Positions 1 through 8,115 of a DNA stretch of 45,646 nt are shown here, piece after piece; position 1 is the stretch's first letter, and each line of letters opens with the position of its first letter. A model generated the notes under the pieces. The model was given only the letters and a program-made list of their open reading frames with translations. It searched no databases and was not told the origin of the DNA. The position numbers and the translations under genes are program-made. Origin of the DNA: Candidatus Brevefilum sp. (GTDB lineage Bacteria > Chloroflexota > Anaerolineae > Anaerolineales > Anaerolineaceae); the NCBI GenBank assembly GCA_029210815.1, contig JARGGB010000020.1, positions 1 to 45,646 on the forward strand, read 5' to 3'.

Positions 1-132
1 CGCAATTTGATCACTATGGCTTACCTTATCGCCGGAAATCTCGATTATAGCTTACCCACATAAAACAGCGAGGAACCTTTTTGTTATTTGCATAAAGAAA
101 ATTGTTTTTCATATCCCTGGCATGGAAGGCGG

Positions 133-138
133 TATACT
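133..138 (+). promoter_or_regulatory. candidate -10 box (TATACT) for the MFS permease gene
   Basis: A TATACT hexamer lies 23 nt before the ATG at 162. A GAGG ribosome-binding site lies just ahead of that ATG. No convincing -35 hexamer was found at 16-18 nt spacing. The rest of 1-161 shows no gene on the plus strand. Confidence 0.35.
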
Positions 139-161
139 TAGCAGAGTTAGCTTGAGGACTT

Positions 162-1313
162 ATGAAAACAAAATATAAAATTTATTTTTTCTTCCAATAT
201 CTCGTCATGGGGGTCATTGGCCCCTATCTGGCAGTATTTCTATATGATAAAGGCTATTCTGGCGCTCAAATTGGCTTGCTTCTGGGGGCTATGCCGATCA
301 CGATTTTGATTTTTCAGCCGATCTGGAGCTATCTGAGCGATGTTTTCAACACTCGCAAGCGCTTATTGTTTTTTGGCAGCATTGGCGCAGGGCTGGCAGC
401 ATTAGCCCTGGGATATGCCCCTTCTTTTTGGCTTGCTTTTGTTTGTGCTGTGCTTTTAGCAGCCATGCAGGCGCCGCTTATGCCGATAAGCAATGCACTT
501 GTTCTGGACTATCTGGAGGAAACCCAAAAGCCAGATGATTACAGCTTAATTCGTTTGTGGGGCTCCCTGGCTTTTGCTGTTTCAAGCATGTTGATTGGCG
601 GTCTGTTTATTGATCAACTGCTGGTTTACTTCGCCTGGTTGGTGGCAGTAATTTACTTCCTCCAGGCAGGATTGAGTCTGACTCTGTCTGAATGGGGGCT
701 TGAATATTCCCGCTCGGATTTCAAAAGACTTGATTTCCTGACAAAAAACCCCGGTTTTGCTGTTTTCTTGCTTGGGAGCGTCTTCATTGGTGCAACGATC
801 AATGTTGTTTTGAATTACCAAACGCTTTTTCTCCAATTCCTCGGCGCATCATCTTGGATGGTGGGCTCTACCATTGCTCTTCAAGCCTTGATTGAAATGC
901 CAATGATGGCGGCGGTCCCATTTTTATTAAAGCGTTTTTCAATGCGGCGCATAATCTTTGTTGGCGCCATGGTGCTGCCCATTCGTTGGCTGTCGTATAT
1001 TTTTATTAAAAATCCCAATTGGGTTTTACCGACGCAAATCCTGCACAGTGTGGCTGTGGTGGGTTTTATGGTGATTGGTGTTTCCTTCATTGACAAGCAC
1101 ATCAGCCCCAAATGGCGGGCAACGGGGCAGGGGCTGTATAATGCGGCGATGAGCGGCATTGGTGCTGCGTTGGGTGCTGGCCTTGCAGGCGTGATCTTTG
1201 ATCGTTTCGACATTCGCGCCGTCTGGCTGTTGAATTTGATCTTTGGTTTGATTGGACTGGGCTTATTGTTGATCAGTTTTAGAGGTTTCAGAAAAAGTGA
1301 AAGCCCGGAATAA
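162..1313 (+). CDS. MFS permease (MFS_1-like family)
   Basis: A polytopic inner-membrane transporter of 383 residues, close to the usual 380-400 for 12-helix MFS permeases. The protein is an almost continuous series of hydrophobic helices. The loop between helices 2 and 3 has the form SDVFNTRKRLL, matching the MFS signature GxxxDRxGRR in a degenerate way (about residues 59-69). The N-terminal start, a short Lys-rich stretch then FFFQYLVMGVIGPYLAVFLY, resembles the LacY/NupG-like and phenylpropionate-permease-like branch (Pfam MFS_1_like). The substrate cannot be told from sequence. The ATG follows a GAGG site at 5-6 nt spacing. The next gene begins about 40 nt downstream on the same strand, so the two are probably co-transcribed up to the inverted repeat at 1791-1842. 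Confidence 0.85.
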   Translation: MKTKYKIYFFFQYLVMGVIGPYLAVFLYDKGYSGAQIGLLLGAMPITILIFQPIWSYLSDVFNTRKRLLFFGSIGAGLAALALGYAPSFWLAFVCAVLLAAMQAPLMPISNALVLDYLEETQKPDDYSLIRLWGSLAFAVSSMLIGGLFIDQLLVYFAWLVAVIYFLQAGLSLTLSEWGLEYSRSDFKRLDFLTKNPGFAVFLLGSVFIGATINVVLNYQTLFLQFLGASSWMVGSTIALQALIEMPMMAAVPFLLKRFSMRRIIFVGAMVLPIRWLSYIFIKNPNWVLPTQILHSVAVVGFMVIGVSFIDKHISPKWRATGQGLYNAAMSGIGAALGAGLAGVIFDRFDIRAVWLLNLIFGLIGLGLLLISFRGFRKSESPE

Positions 1314-1355
1314 ATTTGCCCGGCATTATTTGATAAGAATTGGAAGGGTATGCTT

Positions 1356-1748
1356 ATGAAAAAACCAGAACAAAAAATTGGAACTCGTACATATCTCATT
1401 TATTTACTTGTTGGCGCTGCTTTAGGCTTGTACTATGGCTTGTTTTACAAACATCCGGGCACACCGCCATCCTATTTGATGGCAGTGATACTGGCTCTTG
1501 TTGCGGCAGGTGTTACAGTTGCGGTTCAATATTGGAAGAAAAAAGCACCCTTCAGAGATATGATGAAGGACTTCCTCAGAGTCTTTGTCATATTTGCAGT
1601 ATTTTTGGTCGGTTTGGAATTGCGAAAAGTAATTTTTGATGAATGGGGAAAAACCGTTGTTACTATCTACACCACCACCCTGGGACTGGTGCTTGGATTG
1701 ATTGTTGCCTATCAAAGGCATTCTGTTGAGGAAATAGGGAAGCGATAA
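1356..1748 (+). CDS. small polytopic membrane protein, function unknown
   Basis: A 130-residue protein with about four hydrophobic segments: a first at about residues 9-27 (starting RTYLIYLLVGAALGLYYGLF), a second around 33-52, a third around 62-82 and a last around 90-110. A short charged C-terminus (RHSVEEIGKR) follows. I do not recognise the family. Two ATGs are possible, at 1350 and 1356. I chose 1356 (MKKPEQKIG) because GGAAGGG sits 7-8 nt before it, whereas it nearly touches the ATG at 1350. It follows the MFS gene by about 40 nt and precedes a strong inverted repeat, so it is likely the last gene of a two-gene transcript. A role as a partner of the transporter is possible but unsupported. 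Confidence 0.7.
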   Translation: MKKPEQKIGTRTYLIYLLVGAALGLYYGLFYKHPGTPPSYLMAVILALVAAGVTVAVQYWKKKAPFRDMMKDFLRVFVIFAVFLVGLELRKVIFDEWGKTVVTIYTTTLGLVLGLIVAYQRHSVEEIGKR

Positions 1749-1790
1749 TTTAACGGATTTGTAAAAGCTCCCATGTTGATGTTTTAATAT

Positions 1791-1842
1791 TTAAGCCCGA
1801 TTCTTCTCAAGCTTTTTTACCTTTTACAAGAATCGGGCTTAA
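1791..1842. terminator. perfect 15-bp inverted repeat between convergent genes
   Basis: TTAAGCCCGATTCTT (1791-1805) and its exact complement AAGAATCGGGCTTAA (1828-1842) enclose a 22-nt loop containing a T6 run. It lies between the stop codons of the plus-strand gene ending at 1748 and the minus-strand gene ending at 1867. It probably serves as a bidirectional terminator, although neither side has a long uridine tract directly after the stem. Confidence 0.6.
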
Positions 1843-1866
1843 GTCTTATTAGTCGTTCTTAAAACC

Positions 1867-3639
1867 TCAGTTTAACGGTTCTAACCGTGTTACCATCTCG
1901 TCAATCACATCATAGCCGCCCTGCCAAAATTCGGACGTTGTCACATCAATGCCGGCATTGGCAAGCAGTTTAACCGGGGCGATTGAGCCGCCAGCAGAGA
2001 GGATTTTCATATAGCGGGATTTGAAGGACTCGCCCTCTTCCTGGTACTGTTTATAGAGCGAAAGCACCAGCAGTTGGCCAAAGGCATAGGCATAAACATA
2101 GAATGGCACGCCATAAATATGAGGGATCATGATCCATTCCCAGCGGAATTCATCGGATATTTCCACAGAATCGCCAAATTCGCTCTTCAGATTTTTAAGG
2201 TAGGCATCAGCCAGGTCGCTGACCTGTGCTCCCTGGGCGATCATCTCATGTGCTTCTTTTTCAAACATGGCAAAATAATTCTGACGCAGGATTGTGGCAA
2301 AGGCGTCGTCCATCTGCCGGAACAGGAGATCACGTCGGACTGCCGCGTTGGTTTCATGTGAAAGTAATTTATCGATCAGCATCATTTCGCCGAATGTGGA
2401 GGCTGTTTCAGCCAGGGGCAGGCAGGCGTGCTGCGTGAATGCGCTGTGTTCCTGTGCCATCAGTGAGTGGATGCCGTGCCCAAGTTCGTGTGCCATGGTC
2501 GCGACATCATCTGGGCGTCCCTGGTAGTTGAGCAAAACCCAGGGGGTTAACGCAGGTTCAATGGTGGCACAAAACGCGCCGCTCATTTTGCCCTTGCGCA
2601 CTTCACTGTCGACATGGTTCTCGCCCAAAATTTTCTGTGCCATATCACCAAATTTGGGATCAAATTCGTAGAAGGAGTCCAATACAATTTCTGCTGCCTG
2701 ATTGAATTCATATTTTTTATCGGATTTCTCAACCGGGGCATAGATATCATAGCGGCGAAGCTTATCCATCCCAAGCCGTTTGGCTTTAAGTTCGAAGAAA
2801 CGGTGGAAATGCTTGGCATTCTTTTTGGTGACATCTAACAGGGTTTCAACCACCTCGTCAGGGATATCATTGACCAGGTTGCGAACAGAAATTGGTCTTT
2901 TAAAGCTGCGCAAATTGAGATTTTCATTACGCCAATCCCGCGCAATAGCCTGGTAGATTTGTCCCAGGATTGGCGCATCCTGTTGATAGACACGGAATAA
3001 TTCCTGGTAGGCTCGGGCGCGTAAATCCGGGTCATCCTCCTTGACCAGGGCAGAAATCTCGCCGCGAGTCATTTCTTTTTCCTCACCGTCCACTTCTATC
3101 GTGAATGTATAACGGTTGGTGATTGAGTCATACAGCATGTTTAGGGCATTTACACCGGTCACGTCTTTGATGTTGATGATTTTTTCTTCAGGTTCGCTGA
3201 GGGTGTAGTCCTTGAAATTGCGCATAGCTTCAAGCCAGTAACGGAAATCGCCAGAAGCTTTGAGTAAGCGCTGTGCATTTTCTTCATCCAAAGCTTTCCA
3301 CCACAGGCTAAAAAAGATGATTTTGTTGCTCATTTCGGCATGGAACTGTCCAACGCGGGCAACCTCAGCCTGTGCTTTCTCATCCTGGGTATCGGCAGAA
3401 AATGCTAATTCCGCAAATCCACCCAATCGGTTTGCCAGGCGGAAAAACTTTTCATATTCGGTGATGATGTTGACGAATTCTTCTTCATTGAGTTCAGGGG
3501 AGAGCTGATCCCGGTAAGCCTCAAATTTTTCAACACCTTCTTCAATTTCCTTGAACGCTGCTTCGTAGTTGGGATCGTCAAATCCTTCAAATAGATCTTT
3601 CAGACTCCAGGCTTTTTGAGTATATGTTTGTTCTGTCAT
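1867..3639 (-). CDS. pepF: oligoendopeptidase F, M3B family zinc metallopeptidase
   Basis: A cytoplasmic zinc peptidase that cuts short peptides, probably finishing the breakdown of imported or intracellular oligopeptides. The 590 residues match the usual 590-605 of the M3B family. The zinc site HELGH is at residues 384-388, and the third ligand is probably E411 in LAETASTFGEM. The N-terminal half is helical and Glu/Lys-rich, as in the family. There is no signal peptide. AAAAGGAAAAGG just before the ATG gives a usable ribosome-binding site. The gene starts 41 nt after the stop of the CcrM-like methyltransferase on the same strand, so they probably share a transcript. I see no functional link between the two. 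Confidence 0.93.
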   Translation of the reverse strand: MTEQTYTQKAWSLKDLFEGFDDPNYEAAFKEIEEGVEKFEAYRDQLSPELNEEEFVNIITEYEKFFRLANRLGGFAELAFSADTQDEKAQAEVARVGQFHAEMSNKIIFFSLWWKALDEENAQRLLKASGDFRYWLEAMRNFKDYTLSEPEEKIINIKDVTGVNALNMLYDSITNRYTFTIEVDGEEKEMTRGEISALVKEDDPDLRARAYQELFRVYQQDAPILGQIYQAIARDWRNENLNLRSFKRPISVRNLVNDIPDEVVETLLDVTKKNAKHFHRFFELKAKRLGMDKLRRYDIYAPVEKSDKKYEFNQAAEIVLDSFYEFDPKFGDMAQKILGENHVDSEVRKGKMSGAFCATIEPALTPWVLLNYQGRPDDVATMAHELGHGIHSLMAQEHSAFTQHACLPLAETASTFGEMMLIDKLLSHETNAAVRRDLLFRQMDDAFATILRQNYFAMFEKEAHEMIAQGAQVSDLADAYLKNLKSEFGDSVEISDEFRWEWIMIPHIYGVPFYVYAYAFGQLLVLSLYKQYQEEGESFKSRYMKILSAGGSIAPVKLLANAGIDVTTSEFWQGGYDVIDEMVTRLEPLN

Positions 3640-3680
3640 TCCTTTTCCTTTTTAATAATTAGATATTTCCGACACAGGGA

Positions 3681-4808
3681 TTAATCCGGTTTTGCCGGTT
3701 TCGTTTGTTTTGATAATTCCTCGCGTACCTGCTCGCGCAGATGATCGATAGGCTGGCGCTGTTTTTCTTTTTCATCCCAGTAATACCAGACTTTCCACCC
3801 ATTGCTGGGGCCGTCATGAATGGTCTTGGCAAGCTGATGGATGGATCCCCGCTGACCGTTAAAGGAGAGCTTACCATCAGCTAGAACCTTTGCAGTCAGA
3901 GTGCCATCTGCACCGAAATACAGCAATTGTCCCGGTTCCAGCATCCCATTTTCGACCAGGTTGCCAAAGGGAACCCGTTTTTGGCGGCGTGGGTTGGGCG
4001 TGACGTAAATAGGCGGGTCAAATTCCAGCTGTACCACCTGGTTAACCCTTTTCATTGCCAGTTCTGCATATTTATTATCGATTTCAACGCCGATGAAATG
4101 GCGATGGAGCTTGCGTGCTACCGCCCCGGTTGTGCCTGTGCCAAAGAAGGGGTCCAAAATTACGTCCTCAGGGTTGGAACTGGACATGATGACGCGGTAC
4201 AGCAGCGCTTCCGGTTTTTGTGTCGGGTGTGCTTTTTCACCTTCGTCGTCTTTCAGGCGTTCTCCGCCGGTACAGATAGGGATATACCAATCGCTGCGCA
4301 TCTGCAAATCGTCGTTGAGGCCTTTCATGGCATGATAATTGAAGGTGTACCTGGCGCCTTTCTCCTTTTGCATCCAGAGCAAAGTCTCATGCGCGTTGGT
4401 ATAGCGAACACCTCTGAAATTTGGCATGGGGTTGGCTTTAACCCATACCACATCATTCAGGAACCAGAACCCGAGGTCTTGCAGTATTTTGCCAACCCTG
4501 TAGATGTTGTGGTAAGAGCCGATGACCCATAAGGTGCCGGTGGGCTTTAACACCCGGCGGCAGGCTGTCAGCCATTCCCGGGTGAATTGGTCATATTGGG
4601 CAAAACTGTCGAATTGATCCCAATCGTCATCAACGGCGTCCACCATGGTCTGGTTGGGGCGCCACAACTCACCCTCTAACTGGAGGTTATAAGGCGGATC
4701 CGCAAAAACCAGGTCCACCGAATCTTCAGGCAGTTCCTTGAGAACCTGGCGGCAATCGCCAATCAAGACCTGGTCAAGGGGCAGAGAGGGGGTATCCTTG
4801 GAAATCAT
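3681..4808 (-). CDS. CcrM-like DNA adenine-N6 methyltransferase (beta class, probable GANTC)
   Basis: Transfers a methyl group from S-adenosylmethionine to adenine N6 in DNA. The catalytic DPPY is at residues 37-40 and precedes the FxGxG SAM-binding motif DPFFGTGTTG at 219-228, the order of beta-class enzymes such as HinfI methylase and Caulobacter CcrM. From memory, long stretches resemble CcrM: the segment after DPPYNLQL with the DAVDD and WDQF elements, GSYHNI, NPMPNF, AHPTQKPEALLYRVI. The C-terminal part (about 275-360: VPFGNLVENGMLEPGQ, then GSIHQLAK, then NGWKVW) corresponds to the CcrM C-terminal DNA-recognition domain (RAMA type). The length of 375 compares with 358 for CcrM. No restriction endonuclease is adjacent, so it is probably an orphan methylase. 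It is divergent from recJ. Confidence 0.9.
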   Translation of the reverse strand: MISKDTPSLPLDQVLIGDCRQVLKELPEDSVDLVFADPPYNLQLEGELWRPNQTMVDAVDDDWDQFDSFAQYDQFTREWLTACRRVLKPTGTLWVIGSYHNIYRVGKILQDLGFWFLNDVVWVKANPMPNFRGVRYTNAHETLLWMQKEKGARYTFNYHAMKGLNDDLQMRSDWYIPICTGGERLKDDEGEKAHPTQKPEALLYRVIMSSSNPEDVILDPFFGTGTTGAVARKLHRHFIGVEIDNKYAELAMKRVNQVVQLEFDPPIYVTPNPRRQKRVPFGNLVENGMLEPGQLLYFGADGTLTAKVLADGKLSFNGQRGSIHQLAKTIHDGPSNGWKVWYYWDEKEKQRQPIDHLREQVREELSKQTKPAKPD

Positions 4809-4898
4809 TGTCTTATTTTAACGGCTTTTATTCACTTTGGGAAATAAGTCGTACTAAACAACTTGCAAGCATTGCAATGGAGAATTTGACCAATCGGT

Positions 4899-4904
4899 TA
4901 TAAT
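4899..4904 (+). promoter_or_regulatory. TATAAT -10 box upstream of recJ
   Basis: A perfect TATAAT lies 36 nt before the recJ ATG in the 132-nt gap between the divergent methyltransferase and recJ genes. TTGACC occurs only 7 nt upstream of it, so the true -35 is unclear. The expected transcript start near 4911 leaves a leader of about 30 nt containing AAGAAAGAG as a weak ribosome-binding site. Confidence 0.5.
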
Positions 4905-4940
4905 CGACTTACACGAAATTTTTATCCTAAGAAAGAGATT

Positions 4941-6674
4941 ATGACATCCGAGCCCAACCACAACCCTTTGCCTAAACGATGGAAAATTCAATCAGAGTAT
5001 CCGGAATATATCAATGATTCCCTGTCTGATTACAATGCATTTATGCGCCAACTGCTATTCAACAGGGGTATAACGGATAATCATGCGGCTGCGCATTTCA
5101 TTGCCGGTACCGTTGACCATCCAACGGATCCCTTTTTGATCAAAGATATGGACCTTGCTGTGGAAAGACTCCACCAGGCAATAATTCAAAATGAAACCAT
5201 CGTTGTCTATGGCGATTATGATGCTGACGGCGTTACCTCATCAGCCCTGGTGAAGCTCTTTCTGGATGCGCTTGGTGTTCAGGCACGGGTATATATTCCC
5301 AATCGCTATGATGAAGGTTACGGTTTGAATGATGATGCGATCCGGGAATTAGCCCAGGAGGGGACCAACCTGATCATCACCGTGGATTGCGGCGTTCGGG
5401 CAATCAAAGAAATTAGCTTGGCAAATGAATTGGGTGTGGATGTGGTTGTCAGCGACCACCACAATCCCGGATCAGAACTGCCGCCAGCTGTGGCTGTTAT
5501 TGATCCAAAGCAGGAGGGCGATTTTTATCCTGAGAAACTCCTGGCTGGCGTGGGTTTGGCTTATAAATTGACACAAGCATACCTTGAAAGGTGGCCAAAA
5601 GAAGGGGTGGATGCCGATGATTGGCTGGACCTGGTCGCGATCGGAACCGTGGCAGATCTGGCACCACTGCGTGGTGAAAACAGGATGCTGGTTAAAAAAG
5701 GGCTGGCAAAAATCCAAACCGCGCCAAGGCAGGGTGTGTATTCGCTGGCGCAGGTGGCAGGGATTGATTACCGAAAATGTGATGCGTCCAACATCGGCTT
5801 TGGCCTGGGGCCGCGCCTGAATGCAGCCGGGCGCCTGGAATCGGCGCTTATGGCTTTTGAACTATTGACTACGGATGACCCTAATGTGGCAGGAGAACTG
5901 GCGCAAAAGCTGGAGTCCTACAACAACGAACGCCAGGATATGACTCATGAGATCCGAAAGGAAGCCGCACAACGTGTTTTGGATGCGGACCCGGATGCTG
6001 TTTTGTTCTTTGCAGCAGATCCTAATTTTAGCGAGGGGGTGGTCGGTCTGGCAGCGTCTCGTCTGACAGAAGCCTTTTATCGTCCGGCGATTATCGGGCA
6101 CCGGGGCGATGAGGTCACAGTCGCATCCTGCCGTTCGATTCCAGAGTTTCACATCACCCAGGCGCTGGATGCTTGCTCAGATTTATTGGTGCGTCATGGG
6201 GGGCACGCTGCAGCCGCAGGGTTTACAGTGCGCAATGAGCATTGTGATACTCTGGTTGATCGGCTTACAGCAATTGCACAGGAACAGCTCAGCGAAGTGA
6301 TATTAGAACCGGAATTGATCATCGATCGAGAGAACAAACTGGAGCATTTGGGCGGAAAGTTCATTCCAGGAATTTTAGAAGATTTGCATCAATTAGAGCC
6401 AACTGGAAGGGGAAACCCTGAACCCATTTTTGTTTCCCGTGATGTTGCTGTGCGTTATGCCAGGTGTGTGGGAAAAGAAGGTTCACACCTTAAGTTAACC
6501 TTACAGGCAGGACGGAATATCTTCGATGGGATTGCCTTCCGCCAGGGTTATTGGATGGCGGTTATGCCTGAGCGCGTGGATATTGCCTATCGAATTGAGA
6601 TGAACGAATTCAACGGGCGCAGCACGCTGCAGTTGAACATTAAGGATATCAAGCCGGCAGGCTCAGGGGAATGA
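4941..6674 (+). CDS. recJ: single-stranded-DNA-specific 5'-3' exonuclease RecJ
   Basis: Degrades single-stranded DNA 5' to 3' in recombination and mismatch repair, in the cytoplasm. DHH-family motifs are in order: DYDADG at residues 92-97, the TVDCG aspartate at about 149, and SDHHNP with DHH at 172-174. The DHHA1 motif GGHAAAAGF is near residues 419-427, followed by a C-terminal OB-like region ending at 577. The length fits the RecJ family (about 560-580). All metal-binding residues expected in these motifs are visible. The gene stands alone, divergent from the methyltransferase gene. Its end is followed by a repeat-containing gap, not a clear terminator. Confidence 0.95.
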   Translation: MTSEPNHNPLPKRWKIQSEYPEYINDSLSDYNAFMRQLLFNRGITDNHAAAHFIAGTVDHPTDPFLIKDMDLAVERLHQAIIQNETIVVYGDYDADGVTSSALVKLFLDALGVQARVYIPNRYDEGYGLNDDAIRELAQEGTNLIITVDCGVRAIKEISLANELGVDVVVSDHHNPGSELPPAVAVIDPKQEGDFYPEKLLAGVGLAYKLTQAYLERWPKEGVDADDWLDLVAIGTVADLAPLRGENRMLVKKGLAKIQTAPRQGVYSLAQVAGIDYRKCDASNIGFGLGPRLNAAGRLESALMAFELLTTDDPNVAGELAQKLESYNNERQDMTHEIRKEAAQRVLDADPDAVLFFAADPNFSEGVVGLAASRLTEAFYRPAIIGHRGDEVTVASCRSIPEFHITQALDACSDLLVRHGGHAAAAGFTVRNEHCDTLVDRLTAIAQEQLSEVILEPELIIDRENKLEHLGGKFIPGILEDLHQLEPTGRGNPEPIFVSRDVAVRYARCVGKEGSHLKLTLQAGRNIFDGIAFRQGYWMAVMPERVDIAYRIEMNEFNGRSTLQLNIKDIKPAGSGE

Positions 6675-6699
6675 AGATTTGTGATTTTGGATATGGTAA

Positions 6700-6718
6700 A
6701 TAGTGAAAAGTGATTGGT
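6700..6718 (-). repeat. copy C of a dispersed intergenic repeat (inverted)
   Basis: ATAGTGAAAAGTGATTGGT is the reverse complement of a stretch in the copy at 7963-7989, sharing 19 nt with it. It is followed by further ATTGGTAATTGGTGATTGG-type reiterations to about 6731. The gap 6675-6949 holds this repeat, an unassigned GC-rich stretch (about 6790-6860) and the hairpin at 6916-6940. No coding region was seen there. Confidence 0.5.
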
Positions 6719-6915
6719 AATTGGTGATTGGTTGTTCTGCAAATGATTGATCTGGCATGTGGTCCTTACCAGGAACCCAAAATCAAAAGAAGTTGGGTGC
6801 GGAGCGCTTGCCTGCACAGAGCCCGCAGGGCGTAGGTGTCACCGCACCATCACGGGCATGTCTCAAATATCAACTGTGTCTGACCGAATCTATTTAAAAT
6901 TGGATGCATAAAATC

Positions 6916-6940
6916 GGCGGGATGAAGTGCGCATCCCGCC
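6916..6940. repeat. 9-bp GC-rich hairpin after the rhomboid gene
   Basis: GGCGGGATG (6916-6924) and CATCCCGCC (6932-6940) form a perfect 9-bp stem with a 7-nt loop, ten nucleotides past the rhomboid stop codon. Read on the minus strand, the stem is followed by GATTTT, so it could act as a weak terminator. The flanking CTAC resembles the end of the larger repeat at 40086-40183, so it may be a relative of that element. Confidence 0.45.
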
Positions 6941-6949
6941 CTACATGTC

Positions 6950-7624
6950 TTACCACTGCTGAACTTGTCTTGTACTGCGCTTCCCACGGAAAAATAAACC
7001 TATAAACGCACCGAACACAAAACCGCCAATGTGTGCCCAAAAGGCAGTGCCGCCCACATCTGCAGCACCCAGCGTGAGCACGCCGTTGAAAAGCTGCAAA
7101 ACAAACCACATTATCAGCACAATGCTGGCTGGAAGCATTCTCAACGTCATAAAGAAGCCCAATGGGATAAAGGTTGCCACCCGACTCCTCGGGTAAAGCA
7201 CAAGATATGCCCCAAGTGATGCCGCGATGGCACCGCTGGCACCAACGGTAGGAATTTGGGAGCCAGGGTTAACTAAAATATGTGCAATTGAAGCAACAAA
7301 ACCGCCTGCTAAATAAAATAGAAGATACTTGAAATGCCCCATGGCATCTTCGACATTATCGCCAAAGATCCATAAGTAGAGCATATTGCCGAGTAAATGC
7401 ATCAGCCCGGCGTGCATGAACATGCTGGAAAAAACATCTCGGATTTCAGACAGGTCGATCCCATCCGAAAAGCTGGCAGGGATCAATGCGAATTCATATA
7501 CTATGGATTCCTGGGCTGCACCGGCAGACCACTGTAACATAAATACAATAATGTTGACAGCAATCAGCAGGTAATTGATGATGGGTGTGCGCCTGGGTTT
7601 AATTTGATCTCGGATTGGGATCAT
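6950..7624 (-). CDS. rhomboid-family intramembrane serine protease
   Basis: Cleaves transmembrane substrates within the bilayer. The 224-residue protein has about six hydrophobic helices. The catalytic serine is Ser130 in GASG, and the histidine is His198 in WAHIGG in the last helices. The family HxxxN element in helix 2 is visible at H76 and N80 (HLLGN). No extra domain is fused. The start is well supported: AAGGAGG precedes the ATG by 7 nt. It is monocistronic on this strand. The substrate is unknown. Confidence 0.92.
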   Translation of the reverse strand: MIPIRDQIKPRRTPIINYLLIAVNIIVFMLQWSAGAAQESIVYEFALIPASFSDGIDLSEIRDVFSSMFMHAGLMHLLGNMLYLWIFGDNVEDAMGHFKYLLFYLAGGFVASIAHILVNPGSQIPTVGASGAIAASLGAYLVLYPRSRVATFIPLGFFMTLRMLPASIVLIMWFVLQLFNGVLTLGAADVGGTAFWAHIGGFVFGAFIGLFFRGKRSTRQVQQW

Positions 7625-7790
7625 TTTTAGCCTCCTTAAGGTGTATGAAATAATTATATCCCAGTGGAAAACGGTAATGAAAATTTATTAATCCCTATTG
7701 ACACTCCGCAGGCGTGATGAAAGCCGTCCTGGATTATTAAAAATCCCTGGGAAAAGATCTGTTTGAGGCAACGATCAACCACTCATCACT

Positions 7791-7810
7791 CACTTTTCAC
7801 TATCACCATC
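7791..7810 (+). repeat. copy A of the dispersed 20-nt repeat
   Basis: CACTTTTCACTATCACCATC is identical to 7970-7989. The flanks (TCATCACT before, ACGCAGACGTAAAT after) are only loosely similar to the other copy (TCACCAAT, CTGAAAACGTGAAT). Confidence 0.6.
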
Positions 7811-7969
7811 ACGCAGACGTAAATTAAGTTGCATTAGGCTATACTCGGAATCCTGGTTCTGAACACTTCACCCCCCTAACCCCCCGCAAGCGGTGGGAAA
7901 TAAACCCTTTTTGTCTAATTAATCATGAGAACTTAAATCAGGACGGGTCAACGACGATAATTCACCAAT

Positions 7970-7989
7970 CACTTTTCACTATCACCATC
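7970..7989 (+). repeat. copy B of the dispersed 20-nt repeat
   Basis: Identical over 20 nt to 7791-7810. Together with upstream bases it shares 19 nt with the inverted copy at 6700-6718. The three copies flank the rhomboid gene. Confidence 0.6.
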
Positions 7990-8115
7990 CTGAAAACGTG
8001 AATCAGGACAGGTCACGGGCCACTAACACCTAATACCCAATACCCAGTACCTGGTCTACTATCCCCAAAAATCCATGATAAAATTCTCAAAACATTCCTA
8101 ATCTTAGGGGTCACA

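Larger units (their letters stand above)
7625..8115. other. 491-nt non-coding gap with repeated motifs
   Basis: No credible gene was found on either strand. The gap holds two direct copies of CACTTTTCACTATCACCATC (7791-7810 and 7970-7989). It also has two copies of an AATCAGGAC(G/A)GGTCA motif (7936-7950 and 8001-8015), a C-rich stretch CCCCCCTAACCCCCCG near 7870, and tandem near-repeats of AATACCC around 8030-8050. GATAAAATT near 8080 could serve as a -10 for the gene at 8116. Confidence 0.6.

Noticed and set aside
1-60. A minus-strand TATAAT (44-49) and GTG near position 14 that could begin a gene running off the left edge.
   Set aside because: Only about five codons would lie inside the window, so neither the frame nor the product can be judged.
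881-1399. A 172-codon minus-strand frame opposite the first MFS gene.
   Set aside because: Composition is typical of an antisense frame and the plus-strand gene is convincing.
3927-4532. A 201-codon plus-strand frame opposite the methyltransferase gene.
   Set aside because: Antisense shadow of a gene with complete catalytic motifs.
7860-7900. C-rich stretches as a CRISPR or satellite array.
   Set aside because: No regular repeat-spacer spacing; the copies are irregular and few.
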